A DNA stretch of 7,492 bases from an uncultured Ignavibacteria bacterium (GCA_903911805.1 CAIWET010000220.1:1-7492), one strand, 5' to 3'; numbered from the stretch's first letter, positions 1 to 6,503 are shown. Numbers and translations: made by a program. Notes: generated by a model not told the origin, from the sequence alone.

Positions 1-157
1 ATATTTACATTAATTATATTAATAATTATTCTGCAGAAGTAAACATAAATACAAATTGTTTAACCAATGGAATATACTTCCTAAAATCAAAAAATTTAAA
101 TTTTAATATAAGTAAATCCTTTGTTGTATTAAAGTAGATCAGGAATATTTTGCAAAT

Positions 158-192
158 GAATCCCGCTCTTTTTTTTAGGAGGAGCGGGATTT
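158..192 (+). terminator. Strong hairpin, probable + strand intrinsic terminator
   Basis: An inverted repeat with arms AATCCCGCTC (159-168) and GAGCGGGATT (182-191) pairs perfectly over 10 bp. On the + strand it can be extended by U-G wobbles at both ends. The loop is T-rich and the 3' arm runs into a short ATTTTC tract. The outer wobbles exist only in + strand RNA, and the minus strand lacks a U-tract after the stem, so rightward termination is favoured. The gene it would end must lie left of the window; the open frame ending at base 42 is a candidate. Confidence is limited because the U-tract is short. Confidence 0.55.
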
Positions 193-306
193 TCATAAAT
201 AATATTACAGTATGCTTGTTTATATTAGTTCAACATAATCCAGATTTACAATCCAATAATTCTTCATTTAGATGTTTGTTAGTCAAAATTCAATATTCTC
301 CCTAAA

Positions 307-368
307 GAGGTCTGACCAGGTCGATTTTTCAAACGTAGATGCCGCACCGAAGTGCAGTATGACATACG
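307..368. repeat. Two adjacent palindromic elements, probable dispersed intergenic repeat
   Basis: This short block is clearly richer in G+C than its surroundings. Its first part has three alternating GGTC/GACC words (309-312, 314-317, 319-322), which give two overlapping 9-base palindromes. The second part (334-368) folds into an imperfect hairpin: GCAC (344-347) pairs with GTGC (352-355) around a CGAA loop. The stem continues with a mismatch and more pairs, and an outer CGTA (334-337) pairs with TACG (365-368) across an asymmetric bulge. From memory, both halves resemble palindromic sequences scattered between genes in Bacteroidota-like genomes. Only one copy is visible here, so the dispersed nature is inferred. 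Confidence 0.45.
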
Positions 369-377
369 AATTAAATA

Positions 378-408
378 AAAAAAGACAGGTTATTGGCCTG
401 CCTTTTTT
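378..408 (-). terminator. Intrinsic terminator of the glgA-hslU operon
   Basis: In minus-strand RNA a run of A is followed by GGCAGG, a seven-base loop, then CCTGTC and a long U-tract. The stem pairs throughout when one G-U is allowed (positions 401 and 385). On the + strand the same position is an A-C mismatch, so the structure is better in the leftward direction. The flanking A and T runs extend the stem by about six A-U pairs. It starts about 20 bases after the hslU stop codon, exactly where the end of the five-gene transcript is expected. Confidence 0.85.
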
Positions 409-428
409 AAAATAAATCAATGAAATTA

Positions 429-1853
429 TTATAAGATAAATTTGCTTAAGTCTGTGCTTTCAGCAATATCTTTTAATCTTTCATTTACGTAATCAGAATT
501 GATTACTATGTGCTTTTCTTCGATTCTGTCTGGTGCATTATAAAGAATTTCTTCTAATAATGTAGTCATAATTGTATGCAATCTTCTAGCGCCAATATTT
601 GTGATTTCATCATTAACATTTGCTGCAATTGTGGCAATTTGATGTATTGCGGATTCATCAAATTCAACTGTAATGCCCTCTGATTCAATCAATGCCATAT
701 ATTGCTTAATCAAAGCATTTTCAGGAATTGTTAATATCTTTACAAAATCGTCTCTAGTCAAGCTCTTAAGCTCTACCCTGATTGGAAATCTTCCCTGTAA
801 TTCAGGTATCAAATCTGATGGTTTGGATACGTGGAAGGCTCCTGATGCGATAAATAGAATATGATCTGTCTTGCAAGTACCATAACGAGTGTTTACGTTT
901 GTACCTTCTACTATTGGCAGCAAATCTCTTTGAACTCCTTCTCTTGAAACTTCTCCTCCAGATGAGCTATTGCTTCTTGAGGCAACTTTATCTATTTCAT
1001 CAATAAAGATTATTCCATTATTTTCGGCTCTTCTGATTGCTTCTTTTGTGATTGCTTCCATATCGAGCAATTTTTCAGCTTCTTCTTTTTCAAGAATTTT
1101 TTTTGCATCAGCTACGCTAACTTTTCTTTTTTTGCTCTTTTTAGGAATCATACTTCCAAACATATCCTGGAGGTTCATTCCCATATCGTCCATACCAATT
1201 GGACCAAGAATTTGCATAGAAGGCACCGAATCTACAACTAAATCTAATTCAATTTGTCTTTCATCTAGTTTGCCGTCTCTGAGCATTTCTCTGAATTTTT
1301 CTCTTGTTCTGTGGTTTGTTTCTTTTTCTTCACTTGTAGATGTATCAAAAGAAGGACCATCTTTCAAAGGTGGAACTAATATATCAATAATTCTATTTTC
1401 TGTTGCAAATTTTGCTTCTTGTAACTTTTCTGCTGTTTGTTCTTCTTTTACCATTGTAATTGAGCGCTCAACCAAATCTCTTACCATTGATTCGACGTCT
1501 CTTCCAACATAGCCAACTTCAGTATATTTAGTAGCTTCAACTTTTACAAAAGGAGAACCTGCTAATTTTGCTAATCTTCTTGCAATTTCAGTTTTTCCAA
1601 CTCCCGTTGGACCAATCATAATGATATTATTAGGCATAATTTCATCTCTAAGAAGATTTTGAACTTTTTGCCTTCTCATTCTGTTACGCAAAGCAATAGC
1701 AACACTCTTTTTTGCAGCATCTTGACCAATAACAAATTTATCAAGTTCAGCCACAATTTGATGAGGAGTGAGATAATCTGAGTTTTCAATTCTTACGAAA
1801 TTTACGATTTTGTCTTTTTGTTCCGGGCTTAATTCTAATTTATTTTCTTCCAT
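429..1853 (-). CDS. hslU: ATP-dependent protease ATPase subunit HslU (ClpY)
   Basis: HslU is the hexameric AAA+ unfoldase that feeds substrates into the HslV peptidase in the cytoplasm. Visible signatures, in order, are VIGQD (41-45), Walker A GPTGVGKT (81-88), the pore loop GYVG (114-117), the intermediate (I) domain at roughly 118-265 with a basic KKSKKRK stretch (238-244), Walker B IIFIDE (281-286), ASGAFH (336-341), QGRFPIR with the arginine finger (353-359), sensor 2 GARRLH (421-426), and the C-terminal tail DLSKFIL that docks into HslV. At 474 residues it exceeds the roughly 443 of the E. coli protein, mainly through about 24 extra residues before the usual start. The next Met is residue 59, and an AAGGA ribosome binding site lies five bases upstream of the chosen ATG, so the long start looks real. 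It follows hslV by 8 bp and is the last gene before the terminator. All motifs are intact, so the assignment is secure. Confidence 0.98.
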   Translation of the reverse strand: MEENKLELSPEQKDKIVNFVRIENSDYLTPHQIVAELDKFVIGQDAAKKSVAIALRNRMRRQKVQNLLRDEIMPNNIIMIGPTGVGKTEIARRLAKLAGSPFVKVEATKYTEVGYVGRDVESMVRDLVERSITMVKEEQTAEKLQEAKFATENRIIDILVPPLKDGPSFDTSTSEEKETNHRTREKFREMLRDGKLDERQIELDLVVDSVPSMQILGPIGMDDMGMNLQDMFGSMIPKKSKKRKVSVADAKKILEKEEAEKLLDMEAITKEAIRRAENNGIIFIDEIDKVASRSNSSSGGEVSREGVQRDLLPIVEGTNVNTRYGTCKTDHILFIASGAFHVSKPSDLIPELQGRFPIRVELKSLTRDDFVKILTIPENALIKQYMALIESEGITVEFDESAIHQIATIAANVNDEITNIGARRLHTIMTTLLEEILYNAPDRIEEKHIVINSDYVNERLKDIAESTDLSKFIL

Positions 1854-1858
1854 AATAT

Positions 1859-1863
1859 TCCTT
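1859..1863 (-). promoter_or_regulatory. Shine-Dalgarno AAGGA of hslU
   Basis: The minus strand reads AAGGA five bases before the hslU ATG, overlapping the hslV stop codon. It is the only clear Shine-Dalgarno motif among the six genes. It fixes the upstream hslU start and suggests that hslU translation does not depend wholly on coupling to hslV. Confidence 0.65.
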
Positions 1864-2413
1864 AACTTAATTCTTCAATTAATATACTGTGATTTGTATA
1901 AATACAAATTTCTCCGGCAATTTTCAATGATTCTTCAACAATTTCTTTTGCAGATAATGTTGAATGCTTTGCCAATGCTCTTGCAGCTGAAAGAGCATAA
2001 GGACCGCCTGAACCAATTGCTATTATTCCATCATCTGGTTCGATAACGTCACCGGTACCACTAATTAAAAGGATTCTTTCTTTATCCATAACTACCATCA
2101 TAGCTTCTAATCTTCTCAAATATCTATCAGTACGCCAATCTTTAGCTAAATCAATTGATGCACGATAAATATTACCTCTAAAGCTCTCTACTTTTTCTTC
2201 AAATCTTTGAAGTAAAGTAAATGCGTCTGCTGTTGAACCGGCAAATCCAGTAACAACTTTATCATTGTAGATCTTTCTTACTTTTTTTGCAGTATGTTTA
2301 ATTACAGTATTGCCCAATGTAACCTGTCCATCGGCTCCCATTGCGGCTTGACCATCTTTAATTAATGCAATTACTGTAGTAGATCTTATTTTGTTTTCTT
2401 CGTTTTGTTTCAT
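1862..2413 (-). CDS. hslV: ATP-dependent protease subunit HslV (ClpQ), N-terminal threonine peptidase
   Basis: HslV is the proteasome-beta-like peptidase of the HslVU complex: a double hexameric ring whose catalytic residue is an N-terminal threonine (peptidase family T1). Aligned with E. coli HslV, the mature protein would begin at Thr12 of STTVIA. An 11-residue leader comes first that must be removed to expose the nucleophile. The counterparts of Asp17 and Lys33 are Asp28 (in GADGQ) and Lys44 (in KKVR). Other family blocks are GNTV (34-37), NDKVVTGFAGSTADAF (50-65), LAKDWRTD (89-96), GSGGPYA (134-140) and the C-terminal IAGEICIYTNH. The length of 183 residues is normal for the family plus a leader. 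It lies 8 bp after the outer-membrane gene, with an A-rich spacer and no Shine-Dalgarno site, and 8 bp before hslU. Assignment is secure; the processing site is inferred by homology. Confidence 0.98.
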   Translation of the reverse strand: MKQNEENKIRSTTVIALIKDGQAAMGADGQVTLGNTVIKHTAKKVRKIYNDKVVTGFAGSTADAFTLLQRFEEKVESFRGNIYRASIDLAKDWRTDRYLRRLEAMMVVMDKERILLISGTGDVIEPDDGIIAIGSGGPYALSAARALAKHSTLSAKEIVEESLKIAGEICIYTNHSILIEELS

Positions 2414-2421
2414 TCTTTTTT

Positions 2422-3657
2422 TTAATATTCTCTGATAAATGGCTTAAACCAAGTTTCACCAATGCTGAAATCTATGTATAATTTACCATAATATTCCTGC
2501 ACTAATTTATTATTAGTTGTGCCTCTTGTACCAAAAACAAATGTTGTATTGATAAGCGAGTTTCCTGCAATTGGCAATTCCAAGCCGATTGAAAGATATT
2601 TATCTGAAATTAAATCCTCGCCAACTTTGTAATAAAGACTCTTATATCCAAAACCAAAATTGTAAGTAATTTTGTCGAGATACTCAGCCGTAAAACCAGG
2701 ATTTCCAAGTCTAGAGAATCCAAAGCTAATTTGAGTCAACGGCTGATAAGTGAATTTAGATGATTTATTCAAATCAAAATTTGAAAAATCTTGATTTAAA
2801 TAATCCATAGCAAATAAGAATTTTCCGCTTTTATAAGATGCTCCAACTCCGAATGAAGAAGGAAGTTCAATCTCGCCTGAACTAGTGATTGATGTATCGT
2901 ATAAAAGCTGAGAACCATATTTATATTCTAAATCATTTGTCATTTTGAAATTATGATTGTAAAATGCACCAATTCCAAGATTTGTAATAGGTTCATAATA
3001 CATACCCATTTTTAAGCCAGCTCCTGACATTTTATTGATTTTTTCAGAAGTAGAATAAAATGAATATTGATCATAAATAGTAACTGTATTGATAGTTTGT
3101 ATTTTTCCGAATTTATAAGAAGCAATTAATCCTAAATAAAAATCTTTGAATACTTTGCCAGCAATACCGAATTGCAATTCAGATAAACCACCCAAACCTA
3201 AATAATTTGCTCTTCCTGTATAGGTTTCATTTGTATCCAATGTAACTGAAACAGGGTTTGAGATATAATAATTTACACTTGAATAAGGATTTAAACCAAA
3301 AGTAACTGCAATATCCATTGAAGTATCCAATGCAAAAACAGCATTTAGTCCATTTACTTTCCCATTATTTTGGAATAATGATGAACTTTCGGAGCTTACA
3401 TAATTTTGATTAAATAAATATCCAGTTTGGAGTCTTGTTGTTTTAAGTGGTGCAAGTAATGCAGGATTGAGCACATTAATTTGTTTATCGGATTTAACTC
3501 CCACAGAAGTACCACCCAAGCCATTAAAATATGCAGAATTATTTACAGAAACATCTCCTATTCCAAAAATCGAATAATTAGAGCCACCCTGTGAATACAA
3601 ATTACTTAAGCCTGCAAGTAATACAGTAATAATAATTAAATACTTTTTATTTAACAT
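2422..3657 (-). CDS. FadL/OMPP1-like outer-membrane beta-barrel protein
   Basis: A predicted outer-membrane protein of 411 residues. Residues 1-23 form a signal peptide (Lys-Lys, a hydrophobic core, cleavage after YSQ). The mature start has the pattern YSIFGIGD (28-35), GLGGTSVG (46-53), VLNPALL (62-68), which resembles the conserved N-terminus of FadL/OMPP1/TodX-like barrels of Bacteroidota, where an aligned Asn-Pro follows a Gly-rich segment. The rest alternates short polar and aromatic strands typical of a beta-barrel and ends in an aromatic residue (Tyr). FadL proteins carry hydrophobic compounds across the outer membrane; no substrate can be read here. Its start codon lies inside the end of the lipoprotein gene (11 bp overlap), which suggests translational coupling and perhaps a shared complex. 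It could also be an uncharacterised Bacteroidota barrel outside the FadL superfamily. Outer-membrane barrel: confident. FadL kinship: moderate. Confidence 0.75.
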   Translation of the reverse strand: MLNKKYLIIITVLLAGLSNLYSQGGSNYSIFGIGDVSVNNSAYFNGLGGTSVGVKSDKQINVLNPALLAPLKTTRLQTGYLFNQNYVSSESSSLFQNNGKVNGLNAVFALDTSMDIAVTFGLNPYSSVNYYISNPVSVTLDTNETYTGRANYLGLGGLSELQFGIAGKVFKDFYLGLIASYKFGKIQTINTVTIYDQYSFYSTSEKINKMSGAGLKMGMYYEPITNLGIGAFYNHNFKMTNDLEYKYGSQLLYDTSITSSGEIELPSSFGVGASYKSGKFLFAMDYLNQDFSNFDLNKSSKFTYQPLTQISFGFSRLGNPGFTAEYLDKITYNFGFGYKSLYYKVGEDLISDKYLSIGLELPIAGNSLINTTFVFGTRGTTNNKLVQEYYGKLYIDFSIGETWFKPFIREY

Positions 3658-4879
3658 TTGAAGAACTTCTTAATCGTTTGGAATAAATTAATTTCAAATA
3701 AGGTCTTTTAGATGGATCGCTATCTTTTGATCCGTAGAATGTATATTTGTCTAATCTTTTGTGTTCGGTATTAATTCCATAATATCCTGCAACAAGATAT
3801 CCTTTTTTGACACCTCTCATCCAGGTTTCTAATCCAGAGCTAATACTTTGGCAAACCATTTTACCGGTAGTTCTATCAATATTACCAATAAATGTTCTTA
3901 AAGGATTTTCTTGTAATGTATCGGTTTCAGAAAAAATACATAGCGAAATTGCAGTATCCTGAGCAATATTTCCTTTTTCGATACCAGATTTATCAAGAGT
4001 GAATTGCAATTCAGATTTATGTATTGCTGCCAAATCAGGAAGCATTGTCAAATCAAAATAAATTTTGCTTCTAAGTCCAGTTCCACCTTGCATTTGGATT
4101 TCATCTTTTAAATAAGTTGGCTTTGTAATGCAGCTAAATTCAATTGAAGCATCCATTATTAAACTGTCGAGTTTTAATGAATCATTCAAATATTTTACTT
4201 TCAAATAAGCAATAGCATTTGCATCGCCAATCTGTTGAGCAGAAAATTGTCTGATTACGTTACTATTTGAATTTGGAATTAAAGCAATACCATAATTTAA
4301 TTTTGCAGTGTTAGTATCTGACTGCATCTTTAACCATTTAAAAATTAAATCCTTATCAATATCCATTGAAATTGCTGCAAGATTAGAATCCACGGTTGTT
4401 ATCGTTTTGCTATAACTTCCTAAAATCTTAGTTCCTAAAAATCCTGGATTATTATCCAAAGAATCCATTGTAAATTCATTAGTCCAAAGATTATTAATCT
4501 CGTAAATATTAAAAGATAAAGTGTTTGAATTTGTATCACCAAAAGTGTATTTTCTTGGGTACATTATTAATTCAGCAGATTGGATGTTATTTAAATTAGG
4601 CATACTGTCTGGAATTCCACCAAATCTATAAAAAGTATTTGCTTTGAGATTTCCAGCTCTACCAATATATGTAGCGCCAGAATTAAATATTTTCAATTTA
4701 TGAAGATAATTTTCGTGGCTACTAATAAGATTAGTATCATTAGAAGTAATCAAAGCAATCGATACAGTATCATCAACAAGAGAATAACCTAATTCAGTTG
4801 GTAAATCATTGCAAGATGCAAGGAATACCAATCCTAAGATAAAGGCAAGAAAGTTTATTTCGATTTTTTTAAATTTCAT
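3647..4879 (-). CDS. Surface/periplasmic lipoprotein, DUF4270/DNRLRE-like, two similar halves
   Basis: A 410-residue lipoprotein. A hydrophobic signal peptide ends in the lipobox LASC with the lipidated Cys at 23, followed by Asn-Asp; an acidic residue just after the Cys is common in Bacteroidota lipoproteins. The mature part looks all-beta and divides into two similar modules, about 60-230 and 250-400. Each has a Gly-containing turn, an 'F/Y-D-L ... L-P-D' strand, a S-A/S-E-L strand (101-104, 289-291) and a closing strand with AYLKVKY (224-230) or RPYLKLIYS (392-400). This layout, and FYGSKDSDPSKRPYL near the end, resembles DUF4270 and DNRLRE-type beta-sandwich domains. In Bacteroidota, DUF4270 lipoprotein genes are, as I recall, often next to glgA, and here glgA lies 8 bp upstream. 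The biochemical role is unknown; glycan or surface binding is only a guess. There is no Shine-Dalgarno site, and the 3' end overlaps the next gene by 11 bp. Confidence 0.72.
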   Translation of the reverse strand: MKFKKIEINFLAFILGLVFLASCNDLPTELGYSLVDDTVSIALITSNDTNLISSHENYLHKLKIFNSGATYIGRAGNLKANTFYRFGGIPDSMPNLNNIQSAELIMYPRKYTFGDTNSNTLSFNIYEINNLWTNEFTMDSLDNNPGFLGTKILGSYSKTITTVDSNLAAISMDIDKDLIFKWLKMQSDTNTAKLNYGIALIPNSNSNVIRQFSAQQIGDANAIAYLKVKYLNDSLKLDSLIMDASIEFSCITKPTYLKDEIQMQGGTGLRSKIYFDLTMLPDLAAIHKSELQFTLDKSGIEKGNIAQDTAISLCIFSETDTLQENPLRTFIGNIDRTTGKMVCQSISSGLETWMRGVKKGYLVAGYYGINTEHKRLDKYTFYGSKDSDPSKRPYLKLIYSKRLRSSSNVK

Positions 4880-4887
4880 ATAAAAAA

Positions 4888-6363
4888 TTAGTCTTTTGTA
4901 ATAGATTTATAAATTTCGTGATATTTTTTAATTGATTCATTCCATCTCCACTGCATACTCATTGCATTGGAAACTAATTGACTCCATTGTTCAGGTTTGG
5001 CATATAAAGCAATTGCATTATTAATTGCTTTGATTAATGAATCTTCGTTAAAATCATTAAAAGTAAGGCCATTGCCTTCTTTAGTTTTCTCATTGTAATT
5101 TTTAACGATTTCTTTTAGTCCACCAGTAGATCTTACTAATGGAACTGAACCATAAATTTGTGAATACATTGCATTTAGTCCGCAAGGTTCGAACAATGAT
5201 GGCATTAAGAATATATCAGTTCCAGCTTCAACCTGATGAGCTAATATATCATCAAATTCAAATTTACAAGCAAATTTTTCAGGATATTTTTCTTGAATTG
5301 CCTGTACTTTGTCTTTCATTTCTTTTTCGCCCTGACCGAGCATTACTACCTGTACATTTTCCTTGAAAATTTTATCGGCAGCTTCAATAAAAAGATTTAT
5401 TCCTTTTTGATGGTCAAGTCTAGAAACAATACCAATTAAAGGAGCATTTTCAATAGGTTTTAAGCCCATTGTATTTAATAAATCTTTCTTATTTATTGAT
5501 TTATATTCCTCAAAATCATCTTCAAATTTTGCTTTTAAATGAATATCAGTTTTTGGATCCCAAGCATATTTATCAATAGCATTTAAAATGCCATCAAACT
5601 TATCACCTAATTCAACCAACATTTTATTTAATCCATCACCGTGCTTATTATCAACGAGTATTTCTTTTTTGTAAGTTTCAGAAACAGTTGTAAAATGGTC
5701 AGCATAAGTTAATGCCACTTTTAGAAAATTAAATCTATCCTTATGAAGGAAGTTTGGCATCAATTCTTTTGGTAATCCAGTTTTCCTAAAAGTTGTTGGT
5801 GGGAAAACACCTTGTTTTTCAAAATTATGAATTGTGTAAATAAATTTTGTCTTTTTGAATTTTGCTGGATAAAGTAATTTAGCAAATGCTGGCACCATTG
5901 CTGTGTACCAATCATTGCAATGAATTATATCAGGCATCCAGCCCAAAATCACACAAGTTTCAACTACAGTTCTTGCAAAGAAGATATACCTTTCGTCATT
6001 ATCTGGGAAAATTTCGCCAGTTTTAGCATCAGCATATACACCTTTTTTCGCATCAAATAAATTAAAATTTGTTGTAATATAAGCTTGAACTTTTGTTCTG
6101 GGATTATTTACTGAAGAAGACTTAACTGTTGCCAGTTCTACGTTATCTCCGATTTTTATTGAAAAATCTTTCAATCTGTTAATCTCGTGAATCTTGTTTT
6201 TACGTTCGGAAACAATTCCATATTTTGGAAGCATAACTCGGATGTCTTCACCTAGATCTCTCATTGCCAAGGGAAAGGAATAAGCGACGTCACCCAGGCC
6301 GCTAGCCTTCACGTAGGGATACATTTCGCTAGTTACGAATAGTATGCTTAATTGTTTTGCCAT
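4888..6363 (-). CDS. glgA: Glycogen/starch synthase, GT5 family
   Basis: GlgA extends alpha-1,4-glucan chains from a nucleotide-glucose donor (ADP-glucose in most bacteria) in the cytoplasm. It is a GT-B fold enzyme of 491 residues, close to the 477 of E. coli. The N-terminal half has the donor-binding loop KASGLGD (19-25; usually KTGGLAD or KVGGLGD), HCNDWYTA (148-155; usually HCHDWHTA), TIHN (177-180), TVSETY (226-231) and GILNAIDKYAWDP (258-270; usually with NGID). The C-terminal half has GIVSRLDHQKG (311-321), with the donor-phosphate-binding Arg315 and Lys320, then PSLFEPCGLNAMY (388-400), with the catalytic-region Glu392, and STGGLKEIV (412-420). The key Lys19, Arg315, Lys320 and Glu392 are present, so it should be active. 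The N-terminal SERKNKIHE (52-60) resembles Bacteroidota-type GlgA. It is the first gene of the leftward operon; no glgB, glgC or glgP is in the window. Codons 17-32 are unusually GC-rich. Confidence 0.95.
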   Translation of the reverse strand: MAKQLSILFVTSEMYPYVKASGLGDVAYSFPLAMRDLGEDIRVMLPKYGIVSERKNKIHEINRLKDFSIKIGDNVELATVKSSSVNNPRTKVQAYITTNFNLFDAKKGVYADAKTGEIFPDNDERYIFFARTVVETCVILGWMPDIIHCNDWYTAMVPAFAKLLYPAKFKKTKFIYTIHNFEKQGVFPPTTFRKTGLPKELMPNFLHKDRFNFLKVALTYADHFTTVSETYKKEILVDNKHGDGLNKMLVELGDKFDGILNAIDKYAWDPKTDIHLKAKFEDDFEEYKSINKKDLLNTMGLKPIENAPLIGIVSRLDHQKGINLFIEAADKIFKENVQVVMLGQGEKEMKDKVQAIQEKYPEKFACKFEFDDILAHQVEAGTDIFLMPSLFEPCGLNAMYSQIYGSVPLVRSTGGLKEIVKNYNEKTKEGNGLTFNDFNEDSLIKAINNAIALYAKPEQWSQLVSNAMSMQWRWNESIKKYHEIYKSITKD

Positions 6364-6402
6364 ATATACTTACTTTTATCAATTTATAATTTCGTCAAAC
6401 TA

Positions 6403-6410
6403 CAAAAATA
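6403..6410 (-). promoter_or_regulatory. Candidate Bacteroidota-type -7 box upstream of glgA
   Basis: The minus strand reads TATTTTTG, which fits the Bacteroidota -7 consensus TAnnTTTG. It lies about 40 bases upstream of the glgA ATG, which would give a leader of roughly 30-35 bases. No good -33 TTG box is visible at the expected distance, and the region is so AT-rich that chance matches are likely. If real, it would drive the whole five-gene operon. Confidence 0.3.
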
Positions 6411-6466
6411 ACGAAAATTTTTATTTTGATTAACATTATTATTTTACGTAATTTAATTTATTTAGT

Positions 6467-6472
6467 TATGAT
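6467..6472 (+). promoter_or_regulatory. Candidate -10 box of the rightward barrel gene
   Basis: TATGAT on the + strand lies 31 bases before the ATG at 6504 and differs from TATAAT at one base. The matching -35 position (about 6444-6449) is poor. If the organism uses Bacteroidota-type promoters, this match may mean nothing. It is reported only as the best candidate in the divergent intergenic region. Confidence 0.2.
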
Positions 6473-6503
6473 AAATTAATAATTTTTATTTGATAGGTAA
6501 ATA

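Larger units (their letters stand above)
1..428. other. Non-coding left flank with terminators and palindromic repeats
   Basis: No convincing gene is present. Bases 1-42 are open in frame 1 on the + strand and would end a protein in a hydrophobic stretch followed by Gln-Lys and TAA. This could be the last 13 residues of a gene entering from the left, but so short an open stretch is expected by chance in AT-rich DNA. The stretch holds three structured elements, listed separately: a hairpin at 158-192, a palindromic repeat block at 307-368 and the terminator of the leftward operon at 378-408. The rest, especially 43-157 and 193-300, is AT-rich sequence in which I see nothing. Confidence 0.7.
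429..6363 (-). other. Predicted five-gene operon glgA - lipoprotein - barrel - hslV - hslU
   Basis: Five genes run in the same direction. The gaps are 8 bp (glgA to lipoprotein), an 11 bp overlap (lipoprotein to barrel), 8 bp (barrel to hslV) and 8 bp (hslV to hslU). None of the gaps leaves room for a terminator or a full promoter, and an intrinsic terminator follows hslU. A single main transcript from the region upstream of glgA is the simplest reading. Internal promoters inside coding sequence, for example for hslVU, cannot be excluded. Confidence 0.8.

Noticed and set aside
1..42. A possible C-terminus of a membrane protein running in from the left on the + strand
   Set aside because: Only 13 codons are visible in very AT-rich DNA. 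It fits the downstream hairpin but is too short to call as a gene.
220..267. A 15-codon open frame on the minus strand in the left flank
   Set aside because: Very short, with no ribosome binding site and no conserved context; expected by chance.
673..864. A 63-codon open frame on the + strand
   Set aside because: Antisense to conserved HslU sequence, with no ribosome binding site or recognisable motif.
970..1512. A 180-codon open frame on the + strand opposite hslU
   Set aside because: It lies wholly antisense to the well-conserved hslU gene. Its Ser/Phe/Ile-rich translation is what antisense of a Lys/Glu-rich AT-rich gene gives, and no domain is visible.
1810..2046. A 78-codon open frame on the + strand across the hslV-hslU junction
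   Set aside because: Antisense to two real genes. Its Leu/Gln-rich composition is a by-product of the opposite-strand codons.
2414..2421. A dedicated heat-shock promoter for hslVU
   Set aside because: The gap before hslV is only 8 bp of A-rich sequence on the coding strand. Any promoter would have to lie inside the upstream coding sequence, where I saw no convincing match.
5139..5366. A 75-codon open frame on the + strand within glgA
   Set aside because: Antisense to the conserved GlgA C-terminal motifs, with no independent signal.
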